Positions 1 to 12,300 of a stretch of 64,000 bases of DNA are shown one piece after another (the stretch's first letter is position 1; the number at the start of each line of letters is the position of its first letter). Source of the DNA: Vitrella brassicaformis (taxonomy: Eukaryota > Sar > Vitrellaceae); NCBI GenBank assembly GCA_001179505.1, contig CDMY01000370.1, positions 33,513 to 97,512 on the forward strand, written 5' to 3'. Both the position numbers and the translations under genes were made by a program. A model generated the notes under the pieces. That model had not been told where the DNA came from, did no database searches, and saw nothing but the letters and a program-made list of their open reading frames with translations.

Positions 1-236
1 TTGGTGAATCGCACCCGGACGCCCACACAAAGATAGGAGAAACGGCATCATGAACGAAGAAGCGAGGTACCAGATAGCCAGATATTCACGCATGTACGTA
101 TGAATGTACATTTGTAAGTCAACTAGCGCAGCAAAAAGAGCCTCCCTCTGCGTGCCCCCTTGTGTACACGAATGCATACCACGCATGCATCCCTCCCTCC
201 CTCCCTCCCTCATCCATCCATCCATCCATCTATCCA
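1..236. repeat. 3' flank with short CCCT/CCAT simple repeats
   Basis: This stretch lies downstream of the CCCH gene on the minus strand. It contains runs of CCCT and CATC units around 186-235. I see no coding pattern and no RNA gene in it. Confidence 0.6.
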
Positions 237-2091
237 TCACTCCTCATATCCCGACGGCTGTGCCTCATAAAGCACATCAGCCGGCACCCGATCCATCGCA
301 GCAGCCAGTGGGGAAGGCGGCACGGGCATCCGCCGCTCCGCAGGCCCAGACGACGCCGATGCCGTACTCTTGGGCCGGGACTTTGCCTTGCCCCTCTCCT
401 GCTCCTCGCTCCTGCTCCTGGCTGGCACAGGGGCCCCGGCTCGGGTGCCCTCGGACGATGACAGCTGCCGCGTCGAGAGGGCCGTGTACTCGCCGATCGA
501 TGGCGTGGCGTTCATCGTTGCCGCTGACGTGACCCGACGACCAGCCGGGATGGGATGGACAGGCTCGGTGCTGGCCGGTGCAGCTCTGGCGGGCGGCCAT
601 GGGCAGTGCCCCCCTCCGCCCCTCTCAGCCAGATACGGGTCGACGTCTGCCTCCCTCTGTGACGGAAAATGGTTCCTGGGAGGCCGCTTGGACTGCCTGT
701 GCATTGGGAAGGGGGGAAGGAGCGGCGGCGCATGAGGCTGAGAAGTCGGGTAGGGGGGCGAGGGCCGCTCGGGCGAGCCAGACTGCGACGAGAATGACCG
801 GTCGTAGAACGGCCGATCTGGAACTAGAGGACAGGGGCCATAGCCGAGTAATGGCGGAGAGCCACACGCGAAGGGAACTGTGGGGGCGGGAGGGGGGTGG
901 AGAGGGTAGTAGGACGAGTACGGCGGAGGGTTGGGCACGCGAGCGTCGTACATGACAGGACACGGCCCCATCAAAGACATGGGAGAGTTGGCAGCAGAGA
1001 GCGGTGCCCGTGTCCAGGGGTACGGGGGAATGCTCGGAGCCGGCAGCATCTGCCCAAATGACACAGATGGACCCAGGTCCCTCTCGAGAGCCGAGAGTGC
1101 CGGTGGGAAGATGGGGGAGAGCAGCTGGGGCGACGGGGGCGGCAGGGAGGCGCTCACGGCCCTAGAGGTGGGGTAGACAGTGCCGCCCGTCATGGGGAGT
1201 GGCGGCTGCGACTTCTCCTGCAGCAGCTGCTCGACGCTCTTGCCCTCCTGCCGGGCACGCTTCTCCAGCTCAGTCCGGCGATATCTGTGGACAATGAATG
1301 AACCAGACCCAGACAGATCGACACATGCCCGGCGACCGACGCGAGAGCCACCTGTGCGTTCACGTGCGCTAGCTCACCTTCTTGTCCGCAGGTCTGCGTC
1401 GCCGTGTGCGTGCCGGCATCTGTCGCCCTCTGGACAGTAGCCGGCCTTCCAGTACTTGCAAATGGACGTCCTGAAGAGAGAGGAGAGGGCAGGCAGGGAA
1501 ACTTGTTGTTGTGTGTGTTTGGGTGCGTCTGAGTGAGTGAGTGACTTGCTTGAAGTAGTCGTCGGTGGCTCGCAGCTCTTGCTCTCCGTGCGCAAACCTG
1601 ATTGGCGGACAACACAGCAGAGGGAAATGGGAAACGAGCCCTGCATATCTCCCTCTCGTGCCCACTCACTTGCAGTGTGCAGAGTCCCGAGGACACATAC
1701 CCTTGAGAAACGCGGTACACAGCCGCGTCCTGGAGCAAAATCGCAAGCAGAGAGAGCGACGGTGGATCAACCAGCGACAGCGAGCTGCGCTTCCTAGTCT
1801 GACTCACTTCTGCAGGTTGGGCGGTGGGCGGAGCTCTCTAGCGTCGTGGGCGAAGAAGCACCGCTCGCCCCGATAGCAGTCGCCCTTCGCGAAGAAGGGA
1901 CACATCTTGGTCTTGTAGAACTGAACGAACGCAAACGAACAGAACACACAAGGACACATACACATCCAGCACACACACTCATTCATTCACTCAGTGATTG
2001 CTGTCGTACGTACCTGGTCCACGACCACACCATCATCTCTCTCATTGAGAGTGATAGATGACGCAGCCACAGGAACCGCCCCGGCACTCAT
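237..2091 (-). CDS. Triple CCCH zinc-finger protein with Pro/Ser-rich C-terminal tail
   Basis: The gene is split into at least five exons. Exon 1 (2014-2091) starts with MSAGAVPV and ends in VVVDQ before a GTACGT donor. Exon 2 (1808-1920) continues FYKTKMC and carries a first finger, C-x7-C-x5-C-x3-H (CPFFAKGDC, then CFFAH). A second finger, CTAFLKGMC then C and FAH, is split by an intron near 1600-1680. The third, CKYWKAGYC then CRHAH, lies near 1390-1465. The last exon, up to about 1287, encodes a roughly 320-residue low-complexity tail rich in Pro, Ser and Arg that ends SGYEE at 237. Tandem CCCH fingers of this spacing usually bind RNA and act in mRNA turnover or translation. The tail gives no further clue. 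Introns carry TG-rich simple repeats. The start is supported by clean splice phases and by the divergent neighbour at 2716. Confidence 0.8.
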
Positions 2092-2568
2092 CAGCACCAT
2101 TCAATCCACCTCAGCCAGCCATCCACAACACACCCCACACACCCGCCAGTGGAACTCACTCACTCGCCCGACAAATACTCACGGAAGTAAGGACGACAAT
2201 TAGGTAGGCATAGGCAGACAGACAGACAGACCCTCAGAAACGCACTCACTGACGCAACCAGGCAAGCAAATACTCGCACACGGCAGACACTCACTCACTC
2301 ACTGACAGACAACCGGATCAAAACACAGATGGATGAATCAAATCACGTGGCTCATACGGCAGGCGCTCAGTCTCTCTGTCAGCGCAGTGCCGAGGCGGGG
2401 GATGAGAGGGAGAGCAGCTCAGGAGAGAGAGAGACTGACCAACCACTTGAAAGCAAGAGCACTTTGAAACGCGCCTCACAAATCGACTCCGCCGGTATTT
2501 GGCGACTCGGTTGCTGCGTTTGAGACTGTTCAGGTCAGCTCTTTTGCTTCCGCTGTTGGCCCAACTTC

Positions 2569-2600
2569 TGCGAGCTCAACCCTCCTTGTGATGCGAGCTC
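2569..2600. promoter_or_regulatory. Two TGCGAGCTC elements in the divergent promoter
   Basis: Identical TGCGAGCTC words begin at 2569 and 2592, between the minus-strand CCCH gene (start 2091) and the plus-strand SDHAF3 gene (start 2716). They sit 116-147 bases before the latter's ATG. The same 8-mer recurs upstream of other genes in the window. A promoter role is inferred from position only. Confidence 0.5.
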
Positions 2601-2715
2601 ACGATCTTGAAGACAAGAAGAAAAACGACGCGCAAGAGGACGGTGGAGCCTGCCTGCAGAGCGTGCTTGATGAGCTTGGAAGGATGGTGTGTGCACCGAT
2701 GATGACGCTTGAGTG

Positions 2716-3273
2716 ATGGGTCTTCCTGGACTTGCCGTTCACGAGGCACGGTGCCTCTTTCGCGAGATCGTTCGCCTCCATCAGACCAAACTGCCCGAGA
2801 AGATGGTCAGTCAGATGCACCACACCGCCGCACTCATCAACTACTCCCTCATCAGAAGACACCCGAACTGCCACGTGGCTGTCTGTCTTCTGTGTGTGAA
2901 TGTGCTCATCAGAGGGGCCTGGGCGATGCCTTCCTGAAGCGTGAGTTTCGGCAGCATCTGTTCGGCGGCACGTGCACGCCCAGACAGTTCGAGATGTTCA
3001 TGGCACACTGGCGCAAGTACGGGGCCACCATACGCCGGCAGGAGAACGTCATCGGCAAGAAAATGATGAAAACAGAACGGGAAAAACTCAGCGAAGAACA
3101 AAGGTGGGCACCTGGCCAAACAAACAAACAAACAAACAAACAAACACACAGGCAGGCAGGCAAAACGGCGGGAAAGGCAGACCCTCACTGTGTGTTGTGT
3201 GTGTGGTCACAGGCGGCAGTACGACAAGCTGAGGCGAGCTGTTGCACGCGAAGCGGCAGAGAAGGAAACATAG
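2716..3273 (+). CDS. SDHAF3: Succinate dehydrogenase assembly factor 3-like protein (ACN9/SDHAF3, LYR-type)
   Basis: Three exons (2716-2805, 2913-3103, 3213-3273) give a protein of about 113 residues. Exon 1 encodes the LFREIVRLHQTKLPEKM helix that corresponds to the LYR-type motif. Exon 2 has the family signature GDAFLKREFRQH followed by a helix ending in HWRKYG. Exon 3 adds a basic tail ending AAEKET. SDHAF3 is a mitochondrial matrix chaperone that helps insert or protect the iron-sulfur subunit of complex II. The length fits the family (about 110-125 residues). Splice phases are consistent at both junctions. The first ATG in frame is used; an in-frame GTG lies just before it. The intron in the third quarter holds CAAA and CAGG tandem repeats. 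No obvious cleavable presequence is visible, which is common for these small proteins. Confidence 0.85.
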
Positions 3274-3543
3274 TGACTGACGGGATGGATGGATGGATGG
3301 ATGGACTGATGCTTTTCTATTGTCGAGGAAGTGAGATGGATGCCTGGAGTGAGCGGTGGGGCCGTGTACAGAGAGGGATGGAAGGCCAAACTGACCGGTG
3401 TGCAGCAGATCTATCATCTTGTGCCTTGCGTATCCATGTATGTAATTCGGTTTATGAACGGACAAGTGACCAATGTGGTCGTGTGAACTGAATGGTCATG
3501 TGTACAGATATGGTCCGTGTGCCACGTCAAACCATGCGCCAGG

Positions 3544-6500
3544 CTACTGATAGAATTCTGCTCTGGTTTGCTGGTTGATGCGGTGGTTGAGGTCTCGTAT
3601 CTTTTCTATAACGATATCGAGACTCTGCGCCTGCGATAGGTACTCCAAACACTCCTGTTGCAGACATCCGCAGACGACACAGGGCACGCACATTCACCAA
3701 TGTGTGTGTGTGCCCTCTGTTTATGATATACCTTGATGTTTGCGGCGTTCATCTCCACACAATTCTCCTTGTACGTCGCCAAAGTCTGCATCCATCCATC
3801 CATCCATCCATAACATCTACACCGCTTGAAAATGTCTCTCCCGCCTGCTGTCCACCCCACCTGCAGCAGGTATAGTCCGTTAAGTGTGAAGTCCGAGCTG
3901 GTGGTCTCCCTGAGGTCGGCGATGAGGGTTTTGATGACGAACTTGCCCACGCGCTGCTTCGTCTGCCAGTCGTTGGTGCACAACTGACGCAACGCAAACA
4001 ACACCTGCAACGAAGCGGCAACAGCAACACAAAGAGTTCGTTCCGTGTTTATGCTTGTGCCGGTGATAATGCGTTGACCGACCTTTCCCTTGAGTGGCGC
4101 GCTAGGTTTGCTGTTCTGGAACATGTACAGGAGACACTCTATCGTCGGATACCTATGCGCATGCATGAGACAGACAGCAAGTGCATCTCGACCAGTCGAT
4201 CAGCTCATGTCACTTGACTTTGGCAGGCCTACCCCCGCTTGCTGAGAAGCACCCTGGAACTCTCGTCGTTCCCCAGCTGACTGCACGCATGAAGCGTAAG
4301 GACCCATTGGACAGACTGTACGTGTGTCTCTATGTCTGACGCCATCCATCGTAGGTACCCTATGAGTGAGGACAGATGCGTGAGGGTCTTGTGCTTGTGC
4401 ATCTGGTTGTACGTCGACTGCAGTCATTGCACGCACACACACAGCAGCAGCAGTGAATGCCCCTGGCTGCACATTGATTGCACAGCCAGCCCTCTTCCTC
4501 ACTGTCAGTATGTCGATGGTGATCGGGATCAAACCTGATGAGGCACAGACATACACACATCACATATGCACACGCATATCCAACGCATGTAGAGGGTCTG
4601 TGTCTGTGTACCAGCCGCGCAGCAGGCCGCCCTGTGGTGCACGCTTTTGGTCAGGTTGACCAGCAACGTCAGCGTGTACTGGATCAAATCATCCTCCTAC
4701 CAAGCAACACACAGACATACGTGTAAGTGTATCTATGAGTGTAGTCATCGCCGGACGGACCTTCGATCGCAGGTTTTCGACACAGCTCTGAGCAGCCCCA
4801 GACGATATGAGGACATTCTGCGGACAACGGAGAGAGGAGTAAAGTCACGGACGCACGTGTTTGCTCTGCGTGTCAGTCACCTTGATGGCGTCGTTGGCGG
4901 CGCTCAAATTGGTGAGGGCCGCCGTGGCATAGGTGGCCAGGAGGGGCGTGGCGGTGCGCATCAGCCCCACGAGGGCAGGCGTGATCACGCTCAGATACTC
5001 CTACACAAAAGTGGCCACAATCGCTCACACCAGGCTCTGTGAGGGATTTGCCTGCCCACCTGCGACACGTTTTGTTGCGATTGATGCAGCACCTGTCGGC
5101 AGATGGCTGCCTTGAGGCTGGACGAGCAGGGCGAGTTGAGCAACACGGCAAGCAGATTGGCGTACCCACCGTCAGCACTGACACACATCACCCACACACC
5201 AGCGTCATGGGATGTATTGCATTCCATCTCCCCTTTGTGTGTAGTGAGAGTGCTCACGAGCTCTTGTGGAAGAGCTTCTGCACGTACTGCGACTCCAACA
5301 TGACCTGCATGGTCGACACAGCCACGGGTGTACTTGTGGCGTTGTCTGATCGACAATAGATGGCCGCTGACCGTGAGGACGCTGTCGTTGAAGCAGTAGT
5401 CGGTGCCGAATGTGGCCTCCTTGACGGCCTTGACCAGCGATGTGCTGTAGAAGGGCTTCAGCATGTCGCGTGGACGCAGGTGTAGCAGGAAATCCAACAC
5501 CTGACGCAGTTTCTGCACTCAATACAGCACAGAACACAGCCCTCCTTGTATTTGCGTGTCTCTGCATGTGATGGGTCTCTGTCTGTCTGTCTGTCTGTCT
5601 CACTGTCTGTCTCACTTTGTCCGCTTCCGTGCCCACTGCTCCGACCGAGTCGCAGACATCAGCTAACGAGAACTTGCCGCCTGGAAAAGTGAGCACAAGG
5701 TTAGCTTGTGTGTGCGTGTATGTGTGTGCGTGTATGTGTATGCACCTAGAAGGCCGCCATCGACTGCATATGCGAGGTATCTGGCTACGCGCATGACCCA
5801 CTCGTTGCGATAGATCTCCATGTCCTCCGTCTCGTCATGAGGATCCAAACCTACACACATCACACACAACACACACAACACACACACACACACGAGACAG
5901 ACACTCATGCCTGCCGCCCCCACCCATTTGCCCACCGAGCTCCTCGCCGCTTCTGACGATGTCGTCCTTGACCACCAGCGGATCTGACACCACCGGAACG
6001 CCATCCAAATCAACCGTCAACAACTCTGACACACAGAGGCAAAGGAAGGTAGAAAAGCCGAGTGCTGCACACGTGCGTCGATTGATGGCTGCTTTGCTAC
6101 CTGGTGTGGTGAGCACGTTTTCGTTCTCCATGATCTTGAGGATGGATTTGAGGAACACCCTGGCCTTGTCCGCTACTGACGGCTGCACTCAGCCGACCGG
6201 TCAAACACACAGAATGCTGATGGAATGCATTGATGCGATGCATTTCGTTGCTGTGTGTCACCCACCTGCAGTTTGAGCCGTGTGCTGAGCCACTGGAAGC
6301 CCTCCTCGTTGAAGCTGAACACACACAAACACGCATGACAGGTGTGAACGAATGACGTCTGTTACGACTCACAGAAGGGCATTCAGCTTCGCTTCGACCA
6401 TGTCACGATACCTGAGGAAAGAATGAATACACATGATGTTGTATCGGCACGTGGGTGGGTATGTGGATATGATACCCACCAGACGTGTTCCTGGGTGAGC

Positions 6501-8400
6501 GTCGCAAACAAGTCTGCGGCCAGCCGGCACTCGTTGACCAGATCCTCGTCCTGCACAAACCCATCTGACACACCGACCGAGATAGCATCCACAGCCCATC
6601 GATGAATGAATGAATGAATGGATGAATGTAGTGCGTGGCTGCCCACCTCTGATGTTCGAGTTGTCTACGCGGAAGACGATAGCGAAGTCCTGGGCCGTGT
6701 CCATTAGCGGAGGAATGTCTGATGGGGACAGATACACGGAATCACGGGCAAAGGGGTGCACATGTGAGTGGGTGCGTGATGCACCGTACGTTGCCTCCTG
6801 AGCAAGACGCAAAAGATGGACACGTCATTGTGCGGCTCGCGGCACTGCAGAAACAACTGACGAACGAATTGACGGACGGACGCACAGACAGAGGAGGGAC
6901 ACACAGGGAAAGGAGACATTCTCGACCAAAGGAGGGATAAATGCGTGGCGAGTGGCTTGCTGTCTGCCTGCGTGCATACCTCCCAGCCCATCCAGGTGGA
7001 GATGTCGTCCGCCAGGTTCATCTTCTTGTAGTAGGCGTTGTTCTTGACCACAAAGAAATGCTTCATGTTCTCCTGTCAAGGGCACACACATACACACACA
7101 GGCAGATAGCCATGTTGCCCTTTCCTTCCTTGCTCCCCTCTCCGTACCGACCGTACCGTGAGTGCCTGTTTGTACTCCATGGCCACCCACCGGATGTGGT
7201 CGCGCTGAATCTGACGATACACACAGACAGACAGACAGGCAGCAACAAGGAGGATGTCGGTTGATGTGACTGGGGTGGTTGCTTACCTCCTCCAGATGGT
7301 ACAGCGGGAGAGGGTCGTGCACGTGCAGCGACACGTAGATGCCTGACAAACACGCAGACAACTAGCATCCACCCTTCCTTCCTTCTGTGTGTGGCAAGCT
7401 TACTGACCCCTCTCTGAGTCTAGGTACATGCCCGTGTCCTTCGCTGACACCGCATTGGCGCGATCTGCAACACGGCACCAAGCGACGTGCGCAGGTGTAT
7501 GTCCCATCTATAAGGACCACCGGCTGACCCATGAAGGATTGCTTGAGGAAGAGGCTGTAGCCCTCGTACCGGACCTCCTTGTACCTGTGCGTGAACGAGC
7601 GAACGAACGATGCCAGGATGAATGAATGGGCATCAGGTGTGGGCACGGCCATCTATCTGTTCCGACCGACCCTTCGAATGGTTTGACTCTGGGCAGCTCC
7701 TGCTGGCGGCCCTCCTCCATCAAAGGATGCTTGAACCGGGGAAACACACACACCTGCAGGCACAACATACATAGCACAGCACGGGTGTGTGTGAAGCCAT
7801 CTCCTTGTGTGTGCCGCTGGCTGTCGTACCTTTCCGAATCTGAACATGTAGTCGGTTTGCCATGCGACCATGATGAAGTCGACGAGGGCCTCGCGATTCA
7901 AACTACTCACAAACAGCTTCTCGCTCTGCCACTCAGGCGGCTGACACACACCACACAGAGAGAGAAAAGAGAAGCCATTCCCGCCATCCATCCATCCAGC
8001 TCCCCTTCCGTCCCTCCCTTTCTCACCCTGTCCTTTGAGAGTATGAGTAGGAACTCCGTGCTGTTGGTGTCCTCAACCAGCTTCTCTACGTGGGCGAAGA
8101 ACAGCTGCCCGCCACGGATCAACTTGGACATGTTGCGCTGGAGGAAAAACACCGCTGACAGACAGACAGACAGAGAGAAAAAGGATCCATCTGTCCACCC
8201 ATCGCACAAAGCAAGCCATACACATCGATGGATGCACCATCTGCCAACGCCCATCCGTCTGTCGGAGAGCTACCGTGTTTGCCGACGCACATGTAGACTT
8301 TTTTGCTCCTTCCCATGAATTTGAGGGTGACGAGGTCGAAGTACCGCAGCTCCGACTTGGTCTTGAGCGCCAAAGGCGCCAATATCGCCAGATCTGTCAT
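3544..8400 (-). CDS. Large armadillo-like helical-repeat protein, many short exons
   Basis: The protein starts at 8400 (MTDLAILAPLALKTK) and ends at 3544 (RAEFYQ stop). About 28 short exons are separated by 40-120-base TG-rich introns. The N-terminal third contains compact exons such as FMGRSKKVYMCVGKHG and IYVSLHVHDPLPLYHLEE, which suggest a beta-rich or PH-like module, but I cannot name it. The C-terminal half has clear armadillo/HEAT-type helices: ATYATAALTNLSAANDAIK near 4900, QYTLTLLVNLTKS near 4660, VLTLHACSQLGND near 4280 and VLFALRQLCTNDWQ near 3980. The last exon, QECLEYLSQAQSLDIV, is predicted helical. Such proteins act as scaffolds, often in cilia or trafficking. A general DNAJC13- or ARMC9-like resemblance crossed my mind but is not supported by specific motifs. 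It shares a 96-base divergent promoter with the gene at 8497. Confidence 0.7.
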
Positions 8401-8417
8401 GATTGTAGGACCACTTG

Positions 8418-8433
8418 ACGAGCTAAGCTCGCA
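8418..8433. promoter_or_regulatory. AGCTCGCA element in a 96-base bidirectional promoter
   Basis: The 8-mer AGCTCGCA (reverse complement TGCGAGCT) occupies 8426-8433, preceded by a degenerate half site ACGAGCT at 8418. Start codons of two genes lie at 8400 (minus) and 8497 (plus), so one short region must serve both. A promoter role is inferred from the recurrence of this word upstream of genes in the window. Confidence 0.5.
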
Positions 8434-8496
8434 TCAACGTGTTTACAAGACAATCAGTTGTTCCCTGAGTTAAAAGGCTTTTAGCACCATGCAGCA

Positions 8497-11400
8497 ATGC
8501 CCTCCATGCGCATGGTTGCACTGACAGTTGTGTTGTTCATTGGCTACATCTGCTTAGGCAGTGCATTCGTCTTCCCTCGCTGGCTGCAGCGCCGAAACGC
8601 ACACAATAGACGAAGATCCCACCATCCCACCCTCCCCTACTCCTCTCTCTCTAGCCATGGGAATGGGCACTTGCCCAATGACAGGGAGAAGAACGGCGAC
8701 AATGGCCAGCACGGCAGTCGACCAGCAGCGGGGGATGGCGCGGGTCCCGTGTATGACGCGCCTCTTCGCAGTGAGCGGCTCGTGAGGCGTGTCGGGCAGT
8801 TCCTATACAAACACAAAGGTCAGCACACAAAAGCATGGTTTTCCTGTTTGCTCGATGAGTGCTTGTTTTCCTGTCAGTCCCGTTTCGCTCATACCACTCT
8901 TCGTCTTCTCATGGCTTTGTTGGCCACCGTGCGCCACCCTCCCCTCCTCTCACCGAAGACACCGTCCCCGAGCCGCCGCCCTCTTTTCCCCCACCCAACC
9001 ACACATTTGAGTCGGCAAGCCCACAGGCCATCGAATCGTCGATGCCCGACGGTTCGTCAGACTCGGCCATGTGGGTTGTGCCGGCCATCCCTCTCAACTG
9101 GCCACACCAACACAACGAAGGGAGTAATGAGCAGCCGGGACCGTCTGATGGGATGGCCGGGGATGGAGTCAGATGTGATGAGCTGAACGGCGCCAGCTGT
9201 CTTCGGCATAAGGGGTGTGCGCTTGTGGGCGATGCGTGCCTCGACTGGCAGGCGGTCAACATCACTTCATGCGACGACGTGACCCGCCTCAGCCGACACA
9301 CACTCAAGTGCAACCCTTCGTCCACAACCTCATCCCCACGGGGGCTTCCAGAAGTCAATGAGACAGCAGCACGCCGGCCGTCAGCACCCCCACCACCAGC
9401 AGATGGCGACGTGCAGCACTCTCATGCTGCCAATGAGAGTGGTGCAGCGGCCGAGGAGAGTGATGTGGATGCCTTAGAGGCGGAGGAAATTGAAGAGGAT
9501 ACCGACAAACCTGGTCAGTCGTAAGTACTGACGGGAAAAGACAATCGCTGACGGATGTTTGTTGTGTCCGTCTTTGGTCAGACTACTGTGCAGTGATGTC
9601 ATCCCTGCAGCCAGTGGCCTCCACCATTGACAGTGACCACTTCATGGGCCTCGGCGAGCACTTCACAGACATACAGGGATGCTACAAACCCATATTCTCA
9701 CTACCAGTACGCTCACACACACGCAGGGAATGCCATGGTGACATCACATGCAAGGATACCGCCTCTCGGTTCCCCCCTAGGTTGGCATCTTACCTTCCAA
9801 CGCAGGCGGCATTCTTCGTGTTGTGGCCGTCATCCGCACACGCGTCGAGTCCCCCACCCCAGCCGTCCAGACAGCCATCCGACTGCTCAACAAAGCCAAC
9901 CCCCTGTTCCTCGTCCAAGAGGCCACTAGCAGACGCCAACAGCATCAGCAAGCACCCTCACGCCTTCATCTGGCCCTTCACGTGGGCACTGCTGATGGCG
10001 GCGTGGCATATGGGGTGGAGCTGCCGTCTGCGGGAGAGGAGATGGTTGGGGACGTGCGGTTCATGGCTGGGGAGGGGTCTGTGGAGAGCGATGTGCCGAT
10101 AGAGGTGACAGAAATGGTGGAGGAGACATATAAACAGAAGGGCGACCTTGACAGCAAGGGAAAGCCCTGGCGAACAGCATTCATGGTACGCACCATGCAC
10201 ATTGTGCACCGTACAAAGGATGATCTTTTCCCAATTGCTTTTCCCATTTGCCTATGCCCCCCACACACACAGTTATCTCCCGCCGACGGCCAGGTCCGTG
10301 TCTCTCTGCGGAGGGGCTTTGGAGGCTACGCACATACCTTTGCATTAAAGAAGGGAGCGCTCAAAGGCCCAGCATCCGTCCGGCTGATCGGCATCTCAGG
10401 GGCAAAGCCAGGTGACATCGGCACATCACGTCACGGACATGCATGATCATGCTCTCTTTCAGTAAGTGGCGTGACTGTCGAGTCGCTTGACGCTGAGGTG
10501 TCTCCGTGTCTCAAGCCTCTCCCCACCCAAGCCCCTTCACCGCCCCCTCTCCCCCCACCAGATACAGACATGGAGCCCAATTTCGACGCCGTCGACCGCG
10601 ACAGCAGAGGCGACGGAGAGGAGCCCACAGATCCAGAGGCCGACAAAGAAATCCCTACTGAGGAAGAAGGTAAAAGGCGAGTTTGTCCATGGCAGTATTT
10701 TCATTCTGTGTATGTGTGTGTGTGTGTGTGCGTGTCTAACCTCTGTATGCAGATTGCGTCCATTGCGGTCAGCTGATGGCCTGCATCGATGGGTGCGAGG
10801 GCGGGCCGACAGCCAAGAGCCCCGTGTGCCTCCAGCGGTGCTATGACGAATTTCTCGAGGACGAGGGGCTGCACACATATGACTACGGCTGGAAGATGGA
10901 GCTCGACACGACGCCACAACCACTCGCCGAGACCACCACCACTGCACAGCCGACACCTGCAGCTACGACGGCCCTCCCGCCGCAGCAGCCGGGGGCTCCT
11001 GTGGCCCCCGTGGCACCACCACCACCACCACCGGCGCCCGTGCCAGGAGCAGCTAACCCTCCCGTGCATCCAGCACCAGCCGCCCCAGTCAACCCAGTGC
11101 CGCCTGCTGCTCAGCCAGTCGAAGATACCAACGTGACCCAGCCATTGGCGCCCACACCTCCATCTCCAAGCCCCGTGGCGCCCGTGCTCCCGCCCCCACC
11201 TCTGCCACTTCAGCCGTCCAATGCGGCGGGCAATGAACCGCCAGTCGCTGCCCCTCCAGTGCCCCTCACACCCCCACAGCCTGTTCTGCCCCCAGCCAAC
11301 ACTACCCCTCCCTCTCCCCTCCCGCCGATCGCCCCTGTGGCCCCTGCTGTGTCGAAGACACCACAAGGACCAACATATGAGGAGGGCACGTCAGTCCCTC

Positions 11401-11921
11401 CGGCGTCGAGCGAGGTGCCTCCTGGTGGGGGATCGACGACAGGGGTGATAGAGGGTGAGCTCGTGACCACCACGACCACCCCTGCACCCACTACACCGCC
11501 GCCTGAAGAGGTGTCTCCCGTGACGATACCTCCGCAGCTGGAGCAGCAGATGGAAGAACTCGACAGAGGTACGTTGGCAGAGACAGGGATGGGGAAAGTA
11601 TATGCCACGGCGTGTCTCCTTGCAGCCAACGAGTCGGTGGCAGACAGGATGGAGGAAGAGAAAGAGGAGCTGAAGGAGGAAGGTAAAGGCAAAAGACACT
11701 AGAAATCACCAGGAGCCGCACAACCATCCTCGGTGTGTGTGTGTGTGTCCGTTGTTCATGCAGCAGAGAAGGCACTGGATGAGGCGGAGAGAGCGGTGCA
11801 GGGCACCACAACGACAGTCGTGCCCATCGCGGCTGATATCGAGTCGGCCAGCCCCTCACCATATATGACGAGTGATATCATGACGACTTTCGGTCCAGCC
11901 AACACAGAGGGACCATCCTGA
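8497..11921 (+). CDS. Secreted or membrane-tethered Pro/Thr-rich protein with Cys-rich segments
   Basis: The N-terminus (MPSMRMVALTVVLFIGY then CLGSAF) is a classic signal peptide or signal anchor. At least eight exons follow with consistent phases (for example DKPG joined to DYCAVMSS, and REC HGGIL across the 9736 donor). Exon 2 has a small Cys-rich module (CDELNGASC, CALVGDAC). A middle region (about 9800-10420) looks globular, with VRVSLRRGFGGYAHTF. Near 10752 a second Cys cluster appears (CVHCGQLMACIDGC, then CLQRC). It is followed by about 200 residues of Pro/Ala/Thr repeats with NxT/S sequons and a final coiled, acidic segment ending NTEGPS. This architecture suggests an O-glycosylated cell-surface or wall protein, but no family is recognised. 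An out-of-frame 11-codon upstream ORF starts at 8489. Confidence 0.72.
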
Positions 11922-12300
11922 CTAGTGACATGTACATGAATGGCACTGTGTGCATATGACAATGACAATGACAATGACAATGACTTGGTGACACTGAAGG
12001 CGCATGTCATCGCATCGACAGCGGATTATTATGGGAAGGATTCACATACAGGCGATTCATTCATTCACGTAGGCGTATTGTCCCGAAGAGTCGAAGACGC
12101 TGCCACGCAAACAGCCACAAACAGCCACACACAGCCACACACACACGCACACACACACACACACGAGACACCAACCTGCCGACACTGCTGCCGCTTTGCT
12201 GACATCTGCGTGTCCGTATTGGTCCTTTACTGAGCTATCGTCTCAGTAAACACTCACTCAGTCAATACACCCCACAACGAGAGAGAAACAGACGGGCGGC
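11922..12300. other. Spacer with ACAATG and CA repeats
   Basis: A short perfect ACAATG array lies at about 11959-11984 and CA-rich tracts at 12125-12165. I see no coding exon or RNA gene here. Confidence 0.5.

Noticed and set aside
2841-3465. Minus-strand open frames over the SDHAF3 introns
   Set aside because: They encode Cys/Val/Phe-Leu repeats (for example CLFVCLFVC) from CAAA and CAGG arrays, not protein.
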